Shown here: positions 1 through 5,941 of the stretch, in pieces | Position numbering within the stretch: position 1 is the stretch's first letter | How the letters are laid out: each line of letters begins with the position of its first letter | From: an uncultured Bacteroidaceae bacterium | GTDB lineage: Bacteria > Bacteroidota > Bacteroidia > Bacteroidales > Bacteroidaceae | Length of the DNA: 6,095 nucleotides | Direction of reading: 5' to 3' | Assembly (NCBI GenBank): GCA_904502185.1 | Contig: CAJGDX010000108.1 | Location: 1-6,095 of the forward strand | Made by a program: the position numbers and the translations under genes | The notes under the pieces: model-generated | Told to the model about the DNA's origin: nothing | Database searches by the model: none | What the model saw: only the letters and a program-made list of their open reading frames with translations

Positions 1-3
1 ACT

Positions 4-1347
4 ATGAAGAAATTATTTATTTCAATGCTTATGGCTGCCTTTGCTATGACATCATTTGCAGGCGGCTTGCTTACAAACACTAACCAGCACTCTGCATTCG
101 TTCGCAACCCCGCGCGTTTTGCATCACTCGACATCGATGCTGTTTATTTCAACCCCGCAGGTACAGCATTCCTTCAGGATGGTTGGCATCTTTCTGCAAA
201 CTGGCAGATGGTATGGCAGCAGCGTGACGCTATCAACGCAAAGACCGATACAAAATACAATGGTGAGGTTTATGTACCTGCATTGCCCACATTCATGGCT
301 GCATACAAAACAGGTGACTGGACATTCTCTGGTTTCTTTGGCGTTCCCGGCGGTGGCGGTAAATGTGAGTTTGCTGACGGTCTTCCCAGCTTCAACAACC
401 TTGCAAGCGCTGCAGCAAGCGGTCTTCCCGGAAGCTCTGAGTTTACATCTACACAGTATGTATTCGCTTTGCAGCTCGGTGCGGCTTACAAAATCAATGA
501 CAACCTTTCAGCTTTTGCAGGTGTTCGTGGTAACTACACATCGGCTAACTACGAGGGTAAAATCGGTGCTTCAATGCCCACACCTAACGGCAATGTTCCT
601 GTATTCGGTATCGACCTCGACCTCGACCAGACAGGTTTCGCATTCGCTCCCATCGTAGGTGTTGACTACAAGGTTGGTAACTTCAACTTCGCTGCCAAGT
701 ATGAGTTCCGTGCTGTTACAACAGTTGAGAACGAGACAAATACATTCGGTCTTTCTCAGATGAACACAGCAACAGGTCAGATGAACAATATGGACCTCAC
801 AAATCCTGCAATCTTGAACGCTGCTATGGCTGCAAGCCCCACACTCGGCGCTCTCGCAGGTTTTGCTGATGGCAACACACTTCGCAACGATGCTCCTGCA
901 ATGCTTTCACTCGCAGGTTCATGGCAGGCTCTTCCCCGCCTTCAGGTTATGGCTGGCTGGAACTACTACTTCGACAAGGATGCTAAGGTTGAGTCACTTA
1001 TGGGTGGCGACAACATGAGAAAGCTCACACGCAACACATTCGAGTACCTCTTCGGTGCTGAGTTCAAGGTGACAGAGAAGTTCCTTGTAAGTGCAGGTAT
1101 CCAGTTCACAAACTTCGGTATCAACGACGAGTACACAAGCGACCTCGCTTTCACAAACGACTCATTCATGACAGGTGTTGGTGGCAAGTACAGCCTCACA
1201 GACAAAGTTGACATCAACTTCGGTTACTGCTACGCTAACTACGCTCCCGACAACTGCGTAAAGAATGCAGGTACAGCAATGGAGACAATCACACGTTACG
1301 AGCGTAAGACACACAACGCAACTGTAGGTGTTGACTTCCGCTTCTAA
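4..1347 (+). CDS. OmpP1/FadL-family outer membrane transport protein (porin)
   Basis: Predicted outer-membrane beta-barrel of the FadL/TodX/OmpP1 family, which moves hydrophobic compounds such as long-chain fatty acids across the outer membrane; the substrate here is not known. Residues 1-19 form a signal peptide (MKK, hydrophobic core, cleavage after SFA before GG). The mature N-terminus is the family's hatch-like segment: an LLTNTN stretch, RNPAR at 34-38, then DAVYFNPAG at 45-53, the NPAG signature of the family. The rest alternates short amphipathic strands with Gly/Asn/Asp-rich turns and ends in Phe-Arg-Phe, the aromatic C-terminus expected for BAM-dependent insertion. Length (447 aa) is normal. 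Residues about 240-300 (NTFGLSQMNT onward, Ala/Met/Asn rich) look like a long surface loop. Threonine codons are mostly ACA and Phe/Asn/Asp mostly end in C, unlike the genes downstream, which suggests high expression. The start lies three bases from the window edge, so promoter and upstream context are missing, but the signal peptide makes this ATG convincing. Confidence 0.93.
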   Translation: MKKLFISMLMAAFAMTSFAGGLLTNTNQHSAFVRNPARFASLDIDAVYFNPAGTAFLQDGWHLSANWQMVWQQRDAINAKTDTKYNGEVYVPALPTFMAAYKTGDWTFSGFFGVPGGGGKCEFADGLPSFNNLASAAASGLPGSSEFTSTQYVFALQLGAAYKINDNLSAFAGVRGNYTSANYEGKIGASMPTPNGNVPVFGIDLDLDQTGFAFAPIVGVDYKVGNFNFAAKYEFRAVTTVENETNTFGLSQMNTATGQMNNMDLTNPAILNAAMAASPTLGALAGFADGNTLRNDAPAMLSLAGSWQALPRLQVMAGWNYYFDKDAKVESLMGGDNMRKLTRNTFEYLFGAEFKVTEKFLVSAGIQFTNFGINDEYTSDLAFTNDSFMTGVGGKYSLTDKVDINFGYCYANYAPDNCVKNAGTAMETITRYERKTHNATVGVDFRF

Positions 1348-1374
1348 TATCAGAGGGTAGCACCCTTACAGAAT

Positions 1375-1409
1375 AAAAAATCGCAATGGCAATGCCATTG
1401 CGATTTTTT
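1375..1409. terminator. Bidirectional rho-independent terminator between convergent genes
   Basis: A6, then a perfect 10-bp stem (TCGCAATGGC at 1381-1390, loop AAT, GCCATTGCGA at 1394-1403), then T6 at 1404-1409. Because the stem is flanked by A6 on the left and T6 on the right it can terminate transcription from either side: the porin gene, whose stop is 27 bases upstream, and the minus-strand operon, whose last stop is 48 bases away on the other side. A smaller hairpin (AGGGT-AGC-ACCCT, 1354-1366) lies between the porin stop and this terminator. Confidence 0.92.
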
Positions 1410-1457
1410 ATTTGCTTATTTCGAAAAGCTTTACTCTATATCTTTCTTCAGCAATTT

Positions 1458-2099
1458 CTACATCAGGTATCTGTTGTATTGCTTCTCGAATCCGATGGTT
1501 GTGCTTTCGCTGTGTCCGGGATAAACAGTTGTGTCGTCGGGCAGTGTGAAAAGTTTCCTGCGTATGCTGTCAACCAATGTCTGGTAGTCGGAGTCGGGAA
1601 AATCGGTGCGTCCTATACTGCCACGGAACAGGGCATCGCCGGAGAAGAGAACCTTCTCCTTCTCAACGTAATAAGCAAGGCTGCCGGGGGAGTGGCCCGG
1701 TACATGTATGGCCTTTATGGTGTTGCCGTTTCCAAAGGTAATAGTGTCGTTGTCGCAAAGTATGGTGCCTAGCTGAGGAATCTTCTCGTTGTAGCGCAGG
1801 CCGAAACGTGCGACACGTTCTGTGATGCTCTCTGCCCACTGCCAGTCGCCGTCGTTGGCCGATGTTTTTATGCCGAAGCTCTCTTCGATGAAGGGGTTTC
1901 CGAATATGTGGTCGAAATGGAGGTGGGTATTCAGGTGATACTTTATCTGCAAGCCTTCACGGGCAATGAAATTTTTAAGTTCCTCTTTCTCTTCGGGGAA
2001 AAGCACTGCTGCATCTATCAGCACAGCCTCTTTGCTCTCGTCCCAAAGCAGGTAGCAGTTTACATCTACCGGGTTGAATACAAATTTCTTGAATTTCAT
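1458..2099 (-). CDS. MBL-fold metallo-hydrolase, glyoxalase II-like (YcbL type)
   Basis: Soluble cytoplasmic metallo-beta-lactamase-fold hydrolase of 213 aa with a complete dinuclear metal site: THLHFDH at 58-64 (H59, H61, D63, H64), H136 in HVPGHSPGS, D155 in FSGDALF and H196 in VYPGHS. GSIGRTDFP at 160-168 is typical of the short glyoxalase II-like/YcbL group. These proteins lack the C-terminal glutathione-binding domain of full glyoxalase II (about 250 aa), as does this one. The likely reaction is hydrolysis of a thioester or related ester; the true substrate cannot be read from sequence, and many Bacteroidales do not make glutathione. It is the last gene of a likely three-gene minus-strand operon, 39 bases after rsmG, and ends at the bidirectional terminator. 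The spacer has a weak 6-bp inverted repeat (TGTCTA/TAGACA, 2109-2133). The start gives the expected MKFKKFVFNPVDVNCYLL N-terminus and has no Shine-Dalgarno sequence. Confidence 0.9.
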   Translation of the reverse strand: MKFKKFVFNPVDVNCYLLWDESKEAVLIDAAVLFPEEKEELKNFIAREGLQIKYHLNTHLHFDHIFGNPFIEESFGIKTSANDGDWQWAESITERVARFGLRYNEKIPQLGTILCDNDTITFGNGNTIKAIHVPGHSPGSLAYYVEKEKVLFSGDALFRGSIGRTDFPDSDYQTLVDSIRRKLFTLPDDTTVYPGHSESTTIGFEKQYNRYLM

Positions 2100-2138
2100 T
2101 TTGTTGAATGTCTATTTAAATAAGCATTAGACAATATA

Positions 2139-2762
2139 TTAGTTTACAGGGACGTAAACAACCTTCTTTCCTTTGAAGAATTCCTCTTTGAAGTGGTCGT
2201 AGAGGTCAATCATGTCCACGCAGTTCTTGAAGGGGCGTGTCTCTGCCTGCAGGTCACCGCCTTTCAAACAGATTATTCCGTTGGGCAGGGCATTGTGCTG
2301 TTCGCGGTTGATGTTTTTGCGACAGATTTTCATAACGTCGCCCAATGGCATAACTGCGCGACTGACAACAAAATTGAACTTCTCCTTTATCTCCTCGCCA
2401 CGACTGTGGGCGAATGTGATATTTTCCAATCCTATCGCTTCGGATATTTCGCGTGCCACACGCACCTTTTTGCCTATGCTGTCGACAAGGTGAAATTTTA
2501 CCTCGGGGAAGAGTATAGCCAAAGGTACACCGGGAAAGCCACCGCCGCATCCAAAGTCCATGACGGTTGTTCCACTGCGGAAATTTATCATCTTTGCAAT
2601 TCCTAAGGAGTGAAGCACGTGGTGCAGATAGAGGTTCTCAATGTCCTTGCGTGAGATTACGTTGATTTTGCTGTTCCAGTCGAGGTACAGGTCGTAGAGG
2701 GCACTGAATTGCTCTTTTTGCTTGTCGCTGAGGTTGGGGAAATATTTTAATATGTGTTCCAT
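2139..2762 (-). CDS. rsmG: 16S rRNA (guanine-527-N7)-methyltransferase RsmG (GidB)
   Basis: SAM-dependent methyltransferase that forms m7G527 in 16S rRNA, in the 530 loop near the decoding site; loss is known in other bacteria to give low-level streptomycin resistance. At 207 aa it has the usual length. The N-terminal helical part carries the family segment DWNSKINVISRKD (28-40) and HHVLHSL (47-53), close to the RH-x-x-DSL motif of the family. The Rossmann SAM site is VMDFGCGGGFPGVPLA (67-82), followed by the acidic strand end HLVDS (91-95) with K98/K99 of the next helix. SRA at 134-136 and CLKGG at 165-169 are further conserved blocks. It lies 15 bases after the lipoprotein gene and 39 before the MBL-fold gene, all on the minus strand, so co-transcription is likely. 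Nothing is truncated or missing. Confidence 0.96.
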   Translation of the reverse strand: MEHILKYFPNLSDKQKEQFSALYDLYLDWNSKINVISRKDIENLYLHHVLHSLGIAKMINFRSGTTVMDFGCGGGFPGVPLAILFPEVKFHLVDSIGKKVRVAREISEAIGLENITFAHSRGEEIKEKFNFVVSRAVMPLGDVMKICRKNINREQHNALPNGIICLKGGDLQAETRPFKNCVDMIDLYDHFKEEFFKGKKVVYVPVN

Positions 2763-2777
2763 GTTATTTCTGTTTTA

Positions 2778-3581
2778 TTATTTCATTATGTCTGATAGTT
2801 CTTCGTATGAGAATCCCAGTGTGGTTGTTCCTGTTGCATAGGGTGCAATGTCGTATCTGTTGTAGAAGAATAGTATGCTGTCCTCTTTAAGCATAAAATT
2901 CTCTGTGGGATAGATATCGTTGAAGGTAAGATACCCCTTTTCCATTATCTCTTTTCTGCTCTTTGCACCTATTTTGTTTGCGAGGGCATCGGTCAGACGG
3001 TTGTTAAGCATCTCTTCGTAATTCTCCTTGAAGATGTCGTCAAGCCTTATCTCGTCACCTGTTTCGGGATTGAAGTTTATGTATGTGACAACTGTGTTGG
3101 GGTGGGCTCCACCTGTGAAAAAGTAGTTCTCTATTTCGTATATTACGGTATTGTTGCGTCCATATTCGATGTCTGTTTTCAGGTCGTACTCGAAGTTGAA
3201 CCATACGGGGTTTCTGTTCATCTGCTTCTCGTTAAAGTATTCGGGTCGCAGGTCGTAATACTCTGTGAATGCGTTAGATACAAATGTGTCGATAGCTGCA
3301 TCCATTCTCATGTTTTCGTATTCGAATATGGTATAAAGAATAGAACTGTTTATCCTGGCTTCGACCTCTTTGTTTTCGCACTCTGCAACTTTTACAGATA
3401 TATTGCTTACATATTTGGGCGACTCACTGAATGTGTTATCAAGATAACAGGTGTCTTTACGGCTTATTGTCTCGAATTTGATACTGTTGCTCTTATCTTC
3501 TTTGCTTTTGCCGGTGCTGCCACCACATGCCGTCATCAGCATTGCAACAATAATTGACAGAAATATTACGCACTTTTTCAT
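2778..3581 (-). CDS. Predicted lipoprotein with DUF4163/DUF3298 (RsiV-like) domains
   Basis: Envelope lipoprotein of 267 aa, function unknown. The N-terminus is a type II signal peptide: MKK, a hydrophobic core, and lipobox LMTAC with Cys19 as lipidation site, followed by a Ser/Gly/Lys/Asp linker to about residue 32. The first half (about 35-140) matches the pattern of DUF4163. FFTGGAHPNT at 154-163 is the hallmark of DUF3298, and the C-terminal DIAPYATGTTTLGFSYEEL (244-262) is the usual end of that domain. The same domain pair forms the extracytoplasmic part of Bacillus RsiV, which binds lysozyme, but this protein has no anti-sigma segment and no sigma factor neighbour, so that role should not be transferred. 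The residues after Cys19 (GGSTGKSKED) do not form a clear early acidic surface-export signal, so localisation is open. First gene of the minus-strand operon; its position next to rsmG may only reflect shared transcription. Confidence 0.85.
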   Translation of the reverse strand: MKKCVIFLSIIVAMLMTACGGSTGKSKEDKSNSIKFETISRKDTCYLDNTFSESPKYVSNISVKVAECENKEVEARINSSILYTIFEYENMRMDAAIDTFVSNAFTEYYDLRPEYFNEKQMNRNPVWFNFEYDLKTDIEYGRNNTVIYEIENYFFTGGAHPNTVVTYINFNPETGDEIRLDDIFKENYEEMLNNRLTDALANKIGAKSRKEIMEKGYLTFNDIYPTENFMLKEDSILFFYNRYDIAPYATGTTTLGFSYEELSDIMK

Positions 3582-3612
3582 CTTTTGTTTGTTATATGTT
3601 CACTTCTTGTTA

Positions 3613-3647
3613 CAAAGATAGTCAGAAACGAGCGAAAGTTTGTGCAA
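3613..3647 (-). promoter_or_regulatory. Candidate Bacteroidetes-type promoter for the lipoprotein-rsmG-MBL operon
   Basis: On the minus strand 3620-3613 reads TATCTTTG, an exact match to the Bacteroidetes -7 consensus TAnnTTTG. A TTG (3647-3645) lies upstream and could act as the -33 element, although its 24-base spacing is longer than the roughly 19-21 usually seen. Transcription would start about 3605-3610 and leave a short A/T-rich leader to the ATG at 3581. The call rests on motif match and position only. Confidence 0.5.
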
Positions 3648-3758
3648 GCGAGTGAATAAAAATTTATTTTTATTCCCAACGAGTGTCGCCAAGCTTCGGG
3701 AACTCAAAAATATGAAACTTGTTTCAATATTTTTCACAACGAGTGCCCTCTATCTTCG
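3628..3758. repeat. Cluster of AT-rich palindromes and degenerate CGAGTG repeats
   Basis: Non-coding stretch of the 254-base divergent intergenic region. It holds a perfect palindrome, GAATAAAAAT-TT-ATTTTTATTC (3654-3675), and an imperfect one (3706-3734; arms AAAAATAT and GAAAC paired with GTTTC and ATATTTTT, one bulged A). Each is followed at the same distance by CAACGAGTG (3677-3685 and 3737-3745) and then CTTCG (3694-3698 and 3754-3758), so the two units are exactly 60 bases apart and match 21 of 30 bases between 3671 and 3700. Related words ACGAGCG (3628-3634) and GCGAGTG (3648-3654) lie to the left. No open frame explains this pattern. It looks like a decayed extragenic palindromic repeat; a regulatory role for the flanking operons is possible but not shown. 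Confidence 0.55.
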
Positions 3759-3835
3759 TCGTGTGGACAAAAATAGAACTTTTTCGGCAAAGAACTCTTT
3801 GTGCATGAAGAATTAACAAATAAAAACGTAGGCTT

Positions 3836-4063
3836 ATGAAACTTGAAACAATGTTGGCTTTTGCCGGCGGATTAGTGGCAGGTGGAGTGATGGTGATGTT
3901 GCTTGCTCCCCATTCGCGTAAAGAGATGTGCGAGAATGTTAAAAAGAAAATGTCTGAGGCAAAGAAATGTGTGGACGATGCTATGGCTAAATGCCACATT
4001 AATGGATGCAACGATGGCAGTTGCAGCGTTGAGAATTCAGAATCAATTACATTCGAGGAGTAA
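3836..4063 (+). CDS. YtxH-like small membrane protein with cysteine-rich tail
   Basis: Small predicted inner-membrane protein of 75 aa. Residues 7-24 form one glycine-rich hydrophobic helix (FAGGLVAGGVMVMLLAP) that runs into APHSRKEM, matching the YtxH pattern of a G-x-x-x-G helix followed by APxSGKE and a charged, probably coiled-coil cytoplasmic stretch (28-52). The tail is unusual: cysteines at 32, 45, 53, 58 and 63, with the last three spaced CX4CX4C and His54 beside Cys53. YtxH proteins are often linked to envelope or general stress in other bacteria, but no function is proven for this one. It heads a tight plus-strand operon with the holin-like gene and the small basic protein. No Shine-Dalgarno sequence; the ATG is preceded by an A-rich leader as usual in this phylum. 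A short hairpin (CAAAG-AACT-CTTTG, 3788-3801) lies in the leader region. Confidence 0.82.
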   Translation: MKLETMLAFAGGLVAGGVMVMLLAPHSRKEMCENVKKKMSEAKKCVDDAMAKCHINGCNDGSCSVENSESITFEE

Positions 4064-4094
4064 TGGATGTTCTTAATGCTAACCGGTCAGTGCA

Positions 4095-4472
4095 ATGCAA
4101 ACGATGAGTAACGCAGATTCCCTTGCAGATGATGTAAAAGAGTACGTTGCACTGAAAAGCAACTCGCTTAAGTTGCAGATGGTGGAGAGTTTGTCGCTCT
4201 TTTCGAGCGACATTCTCTCTCATCTATTGCTGTTGCTTGTAATCTTTATGGCACTACTATTTTTTCTTATAGCCGTGATGCTGTTTTTCTCTCTCTACGT
4301 AGGCCCTATTTTCGCTTGTCTTGCGGTGGCTGCTTTGTTGCTGACAGCTGGTGTAATCCTGTATATGAATCGCAGGAGTATGTTTGTAGATATGTTTGTA
4401 AGGTGTTATTGCCGACGCATTTTTTCGGATGCAGGAAATATCTCTGATGAGGGCGCGGAAGATGAAAAATAG
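4095..4472 (+). CDS. Phage-holin-like (PF07332-type) two-helix membrane protein
   Basis: Membrane protein of 125 aa of the type usually annotated 'phage holin family protein' in Bacteroidales. An amphipathic N-terminal helix (about 8-38, ADDVKEYVALKSNSLKLQMV) precedes two transmembrane segments, about 41-68 and 71-91, separated by a short YVGP turn, and a basic then acidic cytoplasmic tail (92-125, MNRRSM to GAEDEK). This layout fits the Phage_holin_3_6 group. Despite the name there is no lysin or other phage gene nearby, and the stable YtxH partnership argues for a housekeeping envelope role rather than lysis; that is inference. It starts 31 bases after the YtxH gene. An in-frame ATG three codons later (4104) is an equally plausible start, as neither has a recognisable ribosome binding site. 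Its 3' end overlaps the next gene. Confidence 0.82.
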   Translation: MQTMSNADSLADDVKEYVALKSNSLKLQMVESLSLFSSDILSHLLLLLVIFMALLFFLIAVMLFFSLYVGPIFACLAVAALLLTAGVILYMNRRSMFVDMFVRCYCRRIFSDAGNISDEGAEDEK

Positions 4473-4716
4473 AAAATTTGACAGGATAAAGTCGTTGGAC
4501 GAGTTACGATGTGTGCGCAGGGATGTGGAAACCTGTTTGAAACAGCATCGTTTTGCACTTAGACAGAATGTAGAAGAGTTGCGCGATGCTTTCGTAGTAA
4601 CCACTGAGCTGTTAACGCTTCTTTTAAAGTCTGTTTCTTTGTTGTCGAGATTGTTTTTTCTGCGCCGTGTCTATGTGTGGCTGCGTTCTGTCGTGCGCAG
4701 AATGGCTTCGGATTAA
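4462..4716 (+). CDS. Small basic hypothetical protein, third gene of the YtxH/holin-like operon
   Basis: Not a family I can name. From the ATG at 4462 it encodes 84 aa, very basic at the start (MKNRKFDRIKSLDEL), with a helical charged segment to about residue 42 and then a hydrophobic, Leu-rich stretch (43-66) interrupted by Glu49, Lys56 and Arg63, ending in RRVYVWLRSVVRRMASD. This suggests a peripheral or amphipathic membrane-bound helix rather than a clean transmembrane segment. The chosen start overlaps the holin-like gene by 11 bases, a normal translational-coupling overlap, and gives the typical MKN start. Longer in-frame starts at 4429 (95 aa, 44-base overlap) and 4447 cannot be excluded. 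Similar small genes commonly follow the YtxH and holin-like pair in Bacteroidales, so this is probably a real partner. No terminator stem follows; only a T-rich run at 4719-4733. Confidence 0.72.
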   Translation: MKNRKFDRIKSLDELRCVRRDVETCLKQHRFALRQNVEELRDAFVVTTELLTLLLKSVSLLSRLFFLRRVYVWLRSVVRRMASD

Positions 4717-4756
4717 TCTTTTTTACTTTTTCTTATCACTATTGAGAATTTGTTCC

Positions 4757-4764
4757 TAAATTTG
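4757..4764 (+). promoter_or_regulatory. Candidate -7 promoter element for panB
   Basis: TAAATTTG is an exact match to the Bacteroidetes -7 consensus TAnnTTTG. Transcription would start at about 4768-4772, giving a leader of about 55-60 bases to the panB ATG at 4828. No good TTG -33 element lies at the usual distance; only T-rich sequence (4721-4732) is present. The last five bases are also the first five of the inverted repeat at 4760-4799. Confidence 0.5.
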
Positions 4765-4799
4765 CAGTCGTTTCGTGAGTGTATGAAACGACTGCAAAT
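4760..4799. promoter_or_regulatory. Perfect 15-bp inverted repeat upstream of panB
   Basis: ATTTGCAGTCGTTTC (4760-4774) and GAAACGACTGCAAAT (4785-4799) are exact reverse complements around the 10-base spacer GTGAGTGTAT. The left arm overlaps the candidate panB -7 element and would include the transcription start; the right arm ends 28 bases before the start codon. There is no T-run after the stem on either strand, so it is not a standard rho-independent terminator. It could be an operator for a dimeric repressor, or a leader hairpin. No coding sequence covers it. Confidence 0.7.
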
Positions 4800-4827
4800 G
4801 ATTGAAGTTAATTAAAATTCTAATAAT

Positions 4828-5649
4828 ATGTCAGGATATATTGTAGAAGATACTCGTAAAGTGACAACTCATCGCCTTATAGAGATGAAGACTAAGGGTG
4901 ACAAGATAGCTATGCTTACCGCATACGATTACACAATGGCATCTATAATAGACGCAGCAGGCGTGGATGCAATTCTGGTTGGTGACTCTGCCTCTAATGT
5001 TATGGCGGGAAATGTGACAACCCTTCCTATTACTCTCGACCAGATGATTTATCATGCAAAGTCTGTGGTTCGTGCTGTGAAGCGTGCAATTGTTGTGGTA
5101 GATATGCCGTTCGGAACTTATCAGGTGAATGCTGATGAGGCTGTGAAAAATGCTATACGCATAATGAAAGAGACTCATGCAGATGCTCTTAAACTGGAGG
5201 GTGGCGAGGAGATTCTCCCTTCGGTAAGAAAAATTCTTGATGCCGGTATTCCTATTATGGGACATCTCGGCCTGATGCCTCAGAGTATAAACAAGTTCGG
5301 TACATACACTGTGAGAGCCAAAGACGAGGAGGAGGCCAATAAACTTATAAAGGATGCAAAATTGCTTGAGGAGGCAGGTTGCTTTGCCATTGTGCTTGAG
5401 AAGATTCCTGCTTCGTTGGCGCGCAAGGTGGCTAAGGTGCTTACAATTCCTATCATCGGTATCGGTGCCGGTGGTGACGTCGATGGTCAGGTGTTGGTGT
5501 GTGCCGATATGCTTGGTATGACAGATGGCTTCAGCCCTCGCTTCCTACGTCGATATGCTAACTTGAATGAGGTAATACGCAATGCAGTTGGTAACTACGT
5601 CAGCGATGTGAAAAAGCTTGACTTCCCTAACGAGAAGGAGCAGTATTGA
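4828..5649 (+). CDS. panB: 3-methyl-2-oxobutanoate hydroxymethyltransferase (ketopantoate synthase)
   Basis: Cytoplasmic enzyme that transfers a hydroxymethyl group from 5,10-methylenetetrahydrofolate to alpha-ketoisovalerate to make ketopantoate, the first committed step to pantothenate and coenzyme A. The 273-aa protein is a full-length PanB TIM barrel. By alignment with the E. coli enzyme, the Mg-binding aspartates are D53 (VGDSA) and D92 (VVDMPFGTYQ). K122 and E124 lie in LKLEGGEE, H146 in MGHLGLMPQS, and the general base is E191 in VLEKIPA. IGIGAGGDVDGQVLV (210-224) is the conserved phosphate/substrate loop region. All key residues are present. The ATG follows an A/T-rich leader. Genes for panC, panD or panE are not in the window, so panB appears to stand alone here. 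A candidate promoter and a perfect inverted repeat lie just upstream; the nearest clear terminator is 216 bases after the stop. Confidence 0.97.
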   Translation: MSGYIVEDTRKVTTHRLIEMKTKGDKIAMLTAYDYTMASIIDAAGVDAILVGDSASNVMAGNVTTLPITLDQMIYHAKSVVRAVKRAIVVVDMPFGTYQVNADEAVKNAIRIMKETHADALKLEGGEEILPSVRKILDAGIPIMGHLGLMPQSINKFGTYTVRAKDEEEANKLIKDAKLLEEAGCFAIVLEKIPASLARKVAKVLTIPIIGIGAGGDVDGQVLVCADMLGMTDGFSPRFLRRYANLNEVIRNAVGNYVSDVKKLDFPNEKEQY

Positions 5650-5865
5650 TTTTAGTAAAATTATTTGTAAGGAAGTCAATATCCTGCTCAAAAACAAGCC
5701 TTCCATGCTTCTACTCCTATGATTCAAGCATCAATATCAACATTTAAAGATGCCGTCGTGCTGGAAGACTATACAATTGATTATCTAAAAATGTATTATA
5801 GCGCAAGGTGTTTGAGGCAAAAGAAATTACCGCGATTGTTTCATCGGAATATAAATGAGCATATT
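5650..5865. other. 216-base stretch after panB without a recognised gene
   Basis: Between the panB stop and the terminator at 5866 I find no gene I can support. A frame opens at 5719 (MIQASISTFKDAVVLEDYT) and stays open to 6051, but it runs straight through the terminator hairpin, has a composition that becomes cysteine/phenylalanine-rich nonsense after it, and resembles no family I know. A weak A/T palindrome (ATTTTA-G-TAAAAT, 5649-5661) follows the stop codon but has no terminator character. The stretch could be a long panB 3' untranslated region, a small RNA, or decayed coding sequence. Confidence 0.4.
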
Positions 5866-5903
5866 GAGAGAGAACTTTTAAAGGTTCTCTCTCGTTTTGT
5901 TTT
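5866..5903 (+). terminator. Rho-independent terminator
   Basis: Perfect 10-bp stem GAGAGAGAAC (5866-5875) and GTTCTCTCTC (5884-5893) with loop TTTTAAAG, followed by G and TTTTGTTTT. The T-rich tail is on the plus-strand side, so it ends plus-strand transcription, most likely that of panB. Confidence 0.88.
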
Positions 5904-5941
5904 ACCATCCAGAGTGTTATGTTTTGCCGAGGTTAATTTCA

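Noticed and set aside
56..658. 200-codon open frame inside the porin gene, other frame
   Set aside because: Rich in Ser/His/Thr from frame-shifted reading of the strongly biased porin codons; no motif and no independent start context.
2109..2133. TGTCTA/TAGACA inverted repeat between rsmG and the MBL-fold gene
   Set aside because: Only six base pairs with a 13-base loop in an A/T-rich spacer; too weak to call an internal terminator or operator.
2193..2606. Plus-strand open frames opposite rsmG
   Set aside because: Antisense shadows of rsmG, which has all family motifs on the minus strand.
3751..3801. Promoter for the YtxH operon
   Set aside because: Near matches exist (TATCTTCG at 3751, CTCTTTG at 3795), but none matches TAnnTTTG exactly with a properly spaced -33 element, so no promoter is called.
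4095..4472. Holin-like gene as evidence for a prophage lysis module
   Set aside because: No endolysin, integrase or structural phage gene is nearby, and this holin-like type commonly sits beside YtxH genes in non-phage regions of Bacteroidales.
4831..5265. 144-codon minus-strand open frame opposite panB
   Set aside because: His/Cys/Ser-rich antisense shadow of a confident panB.
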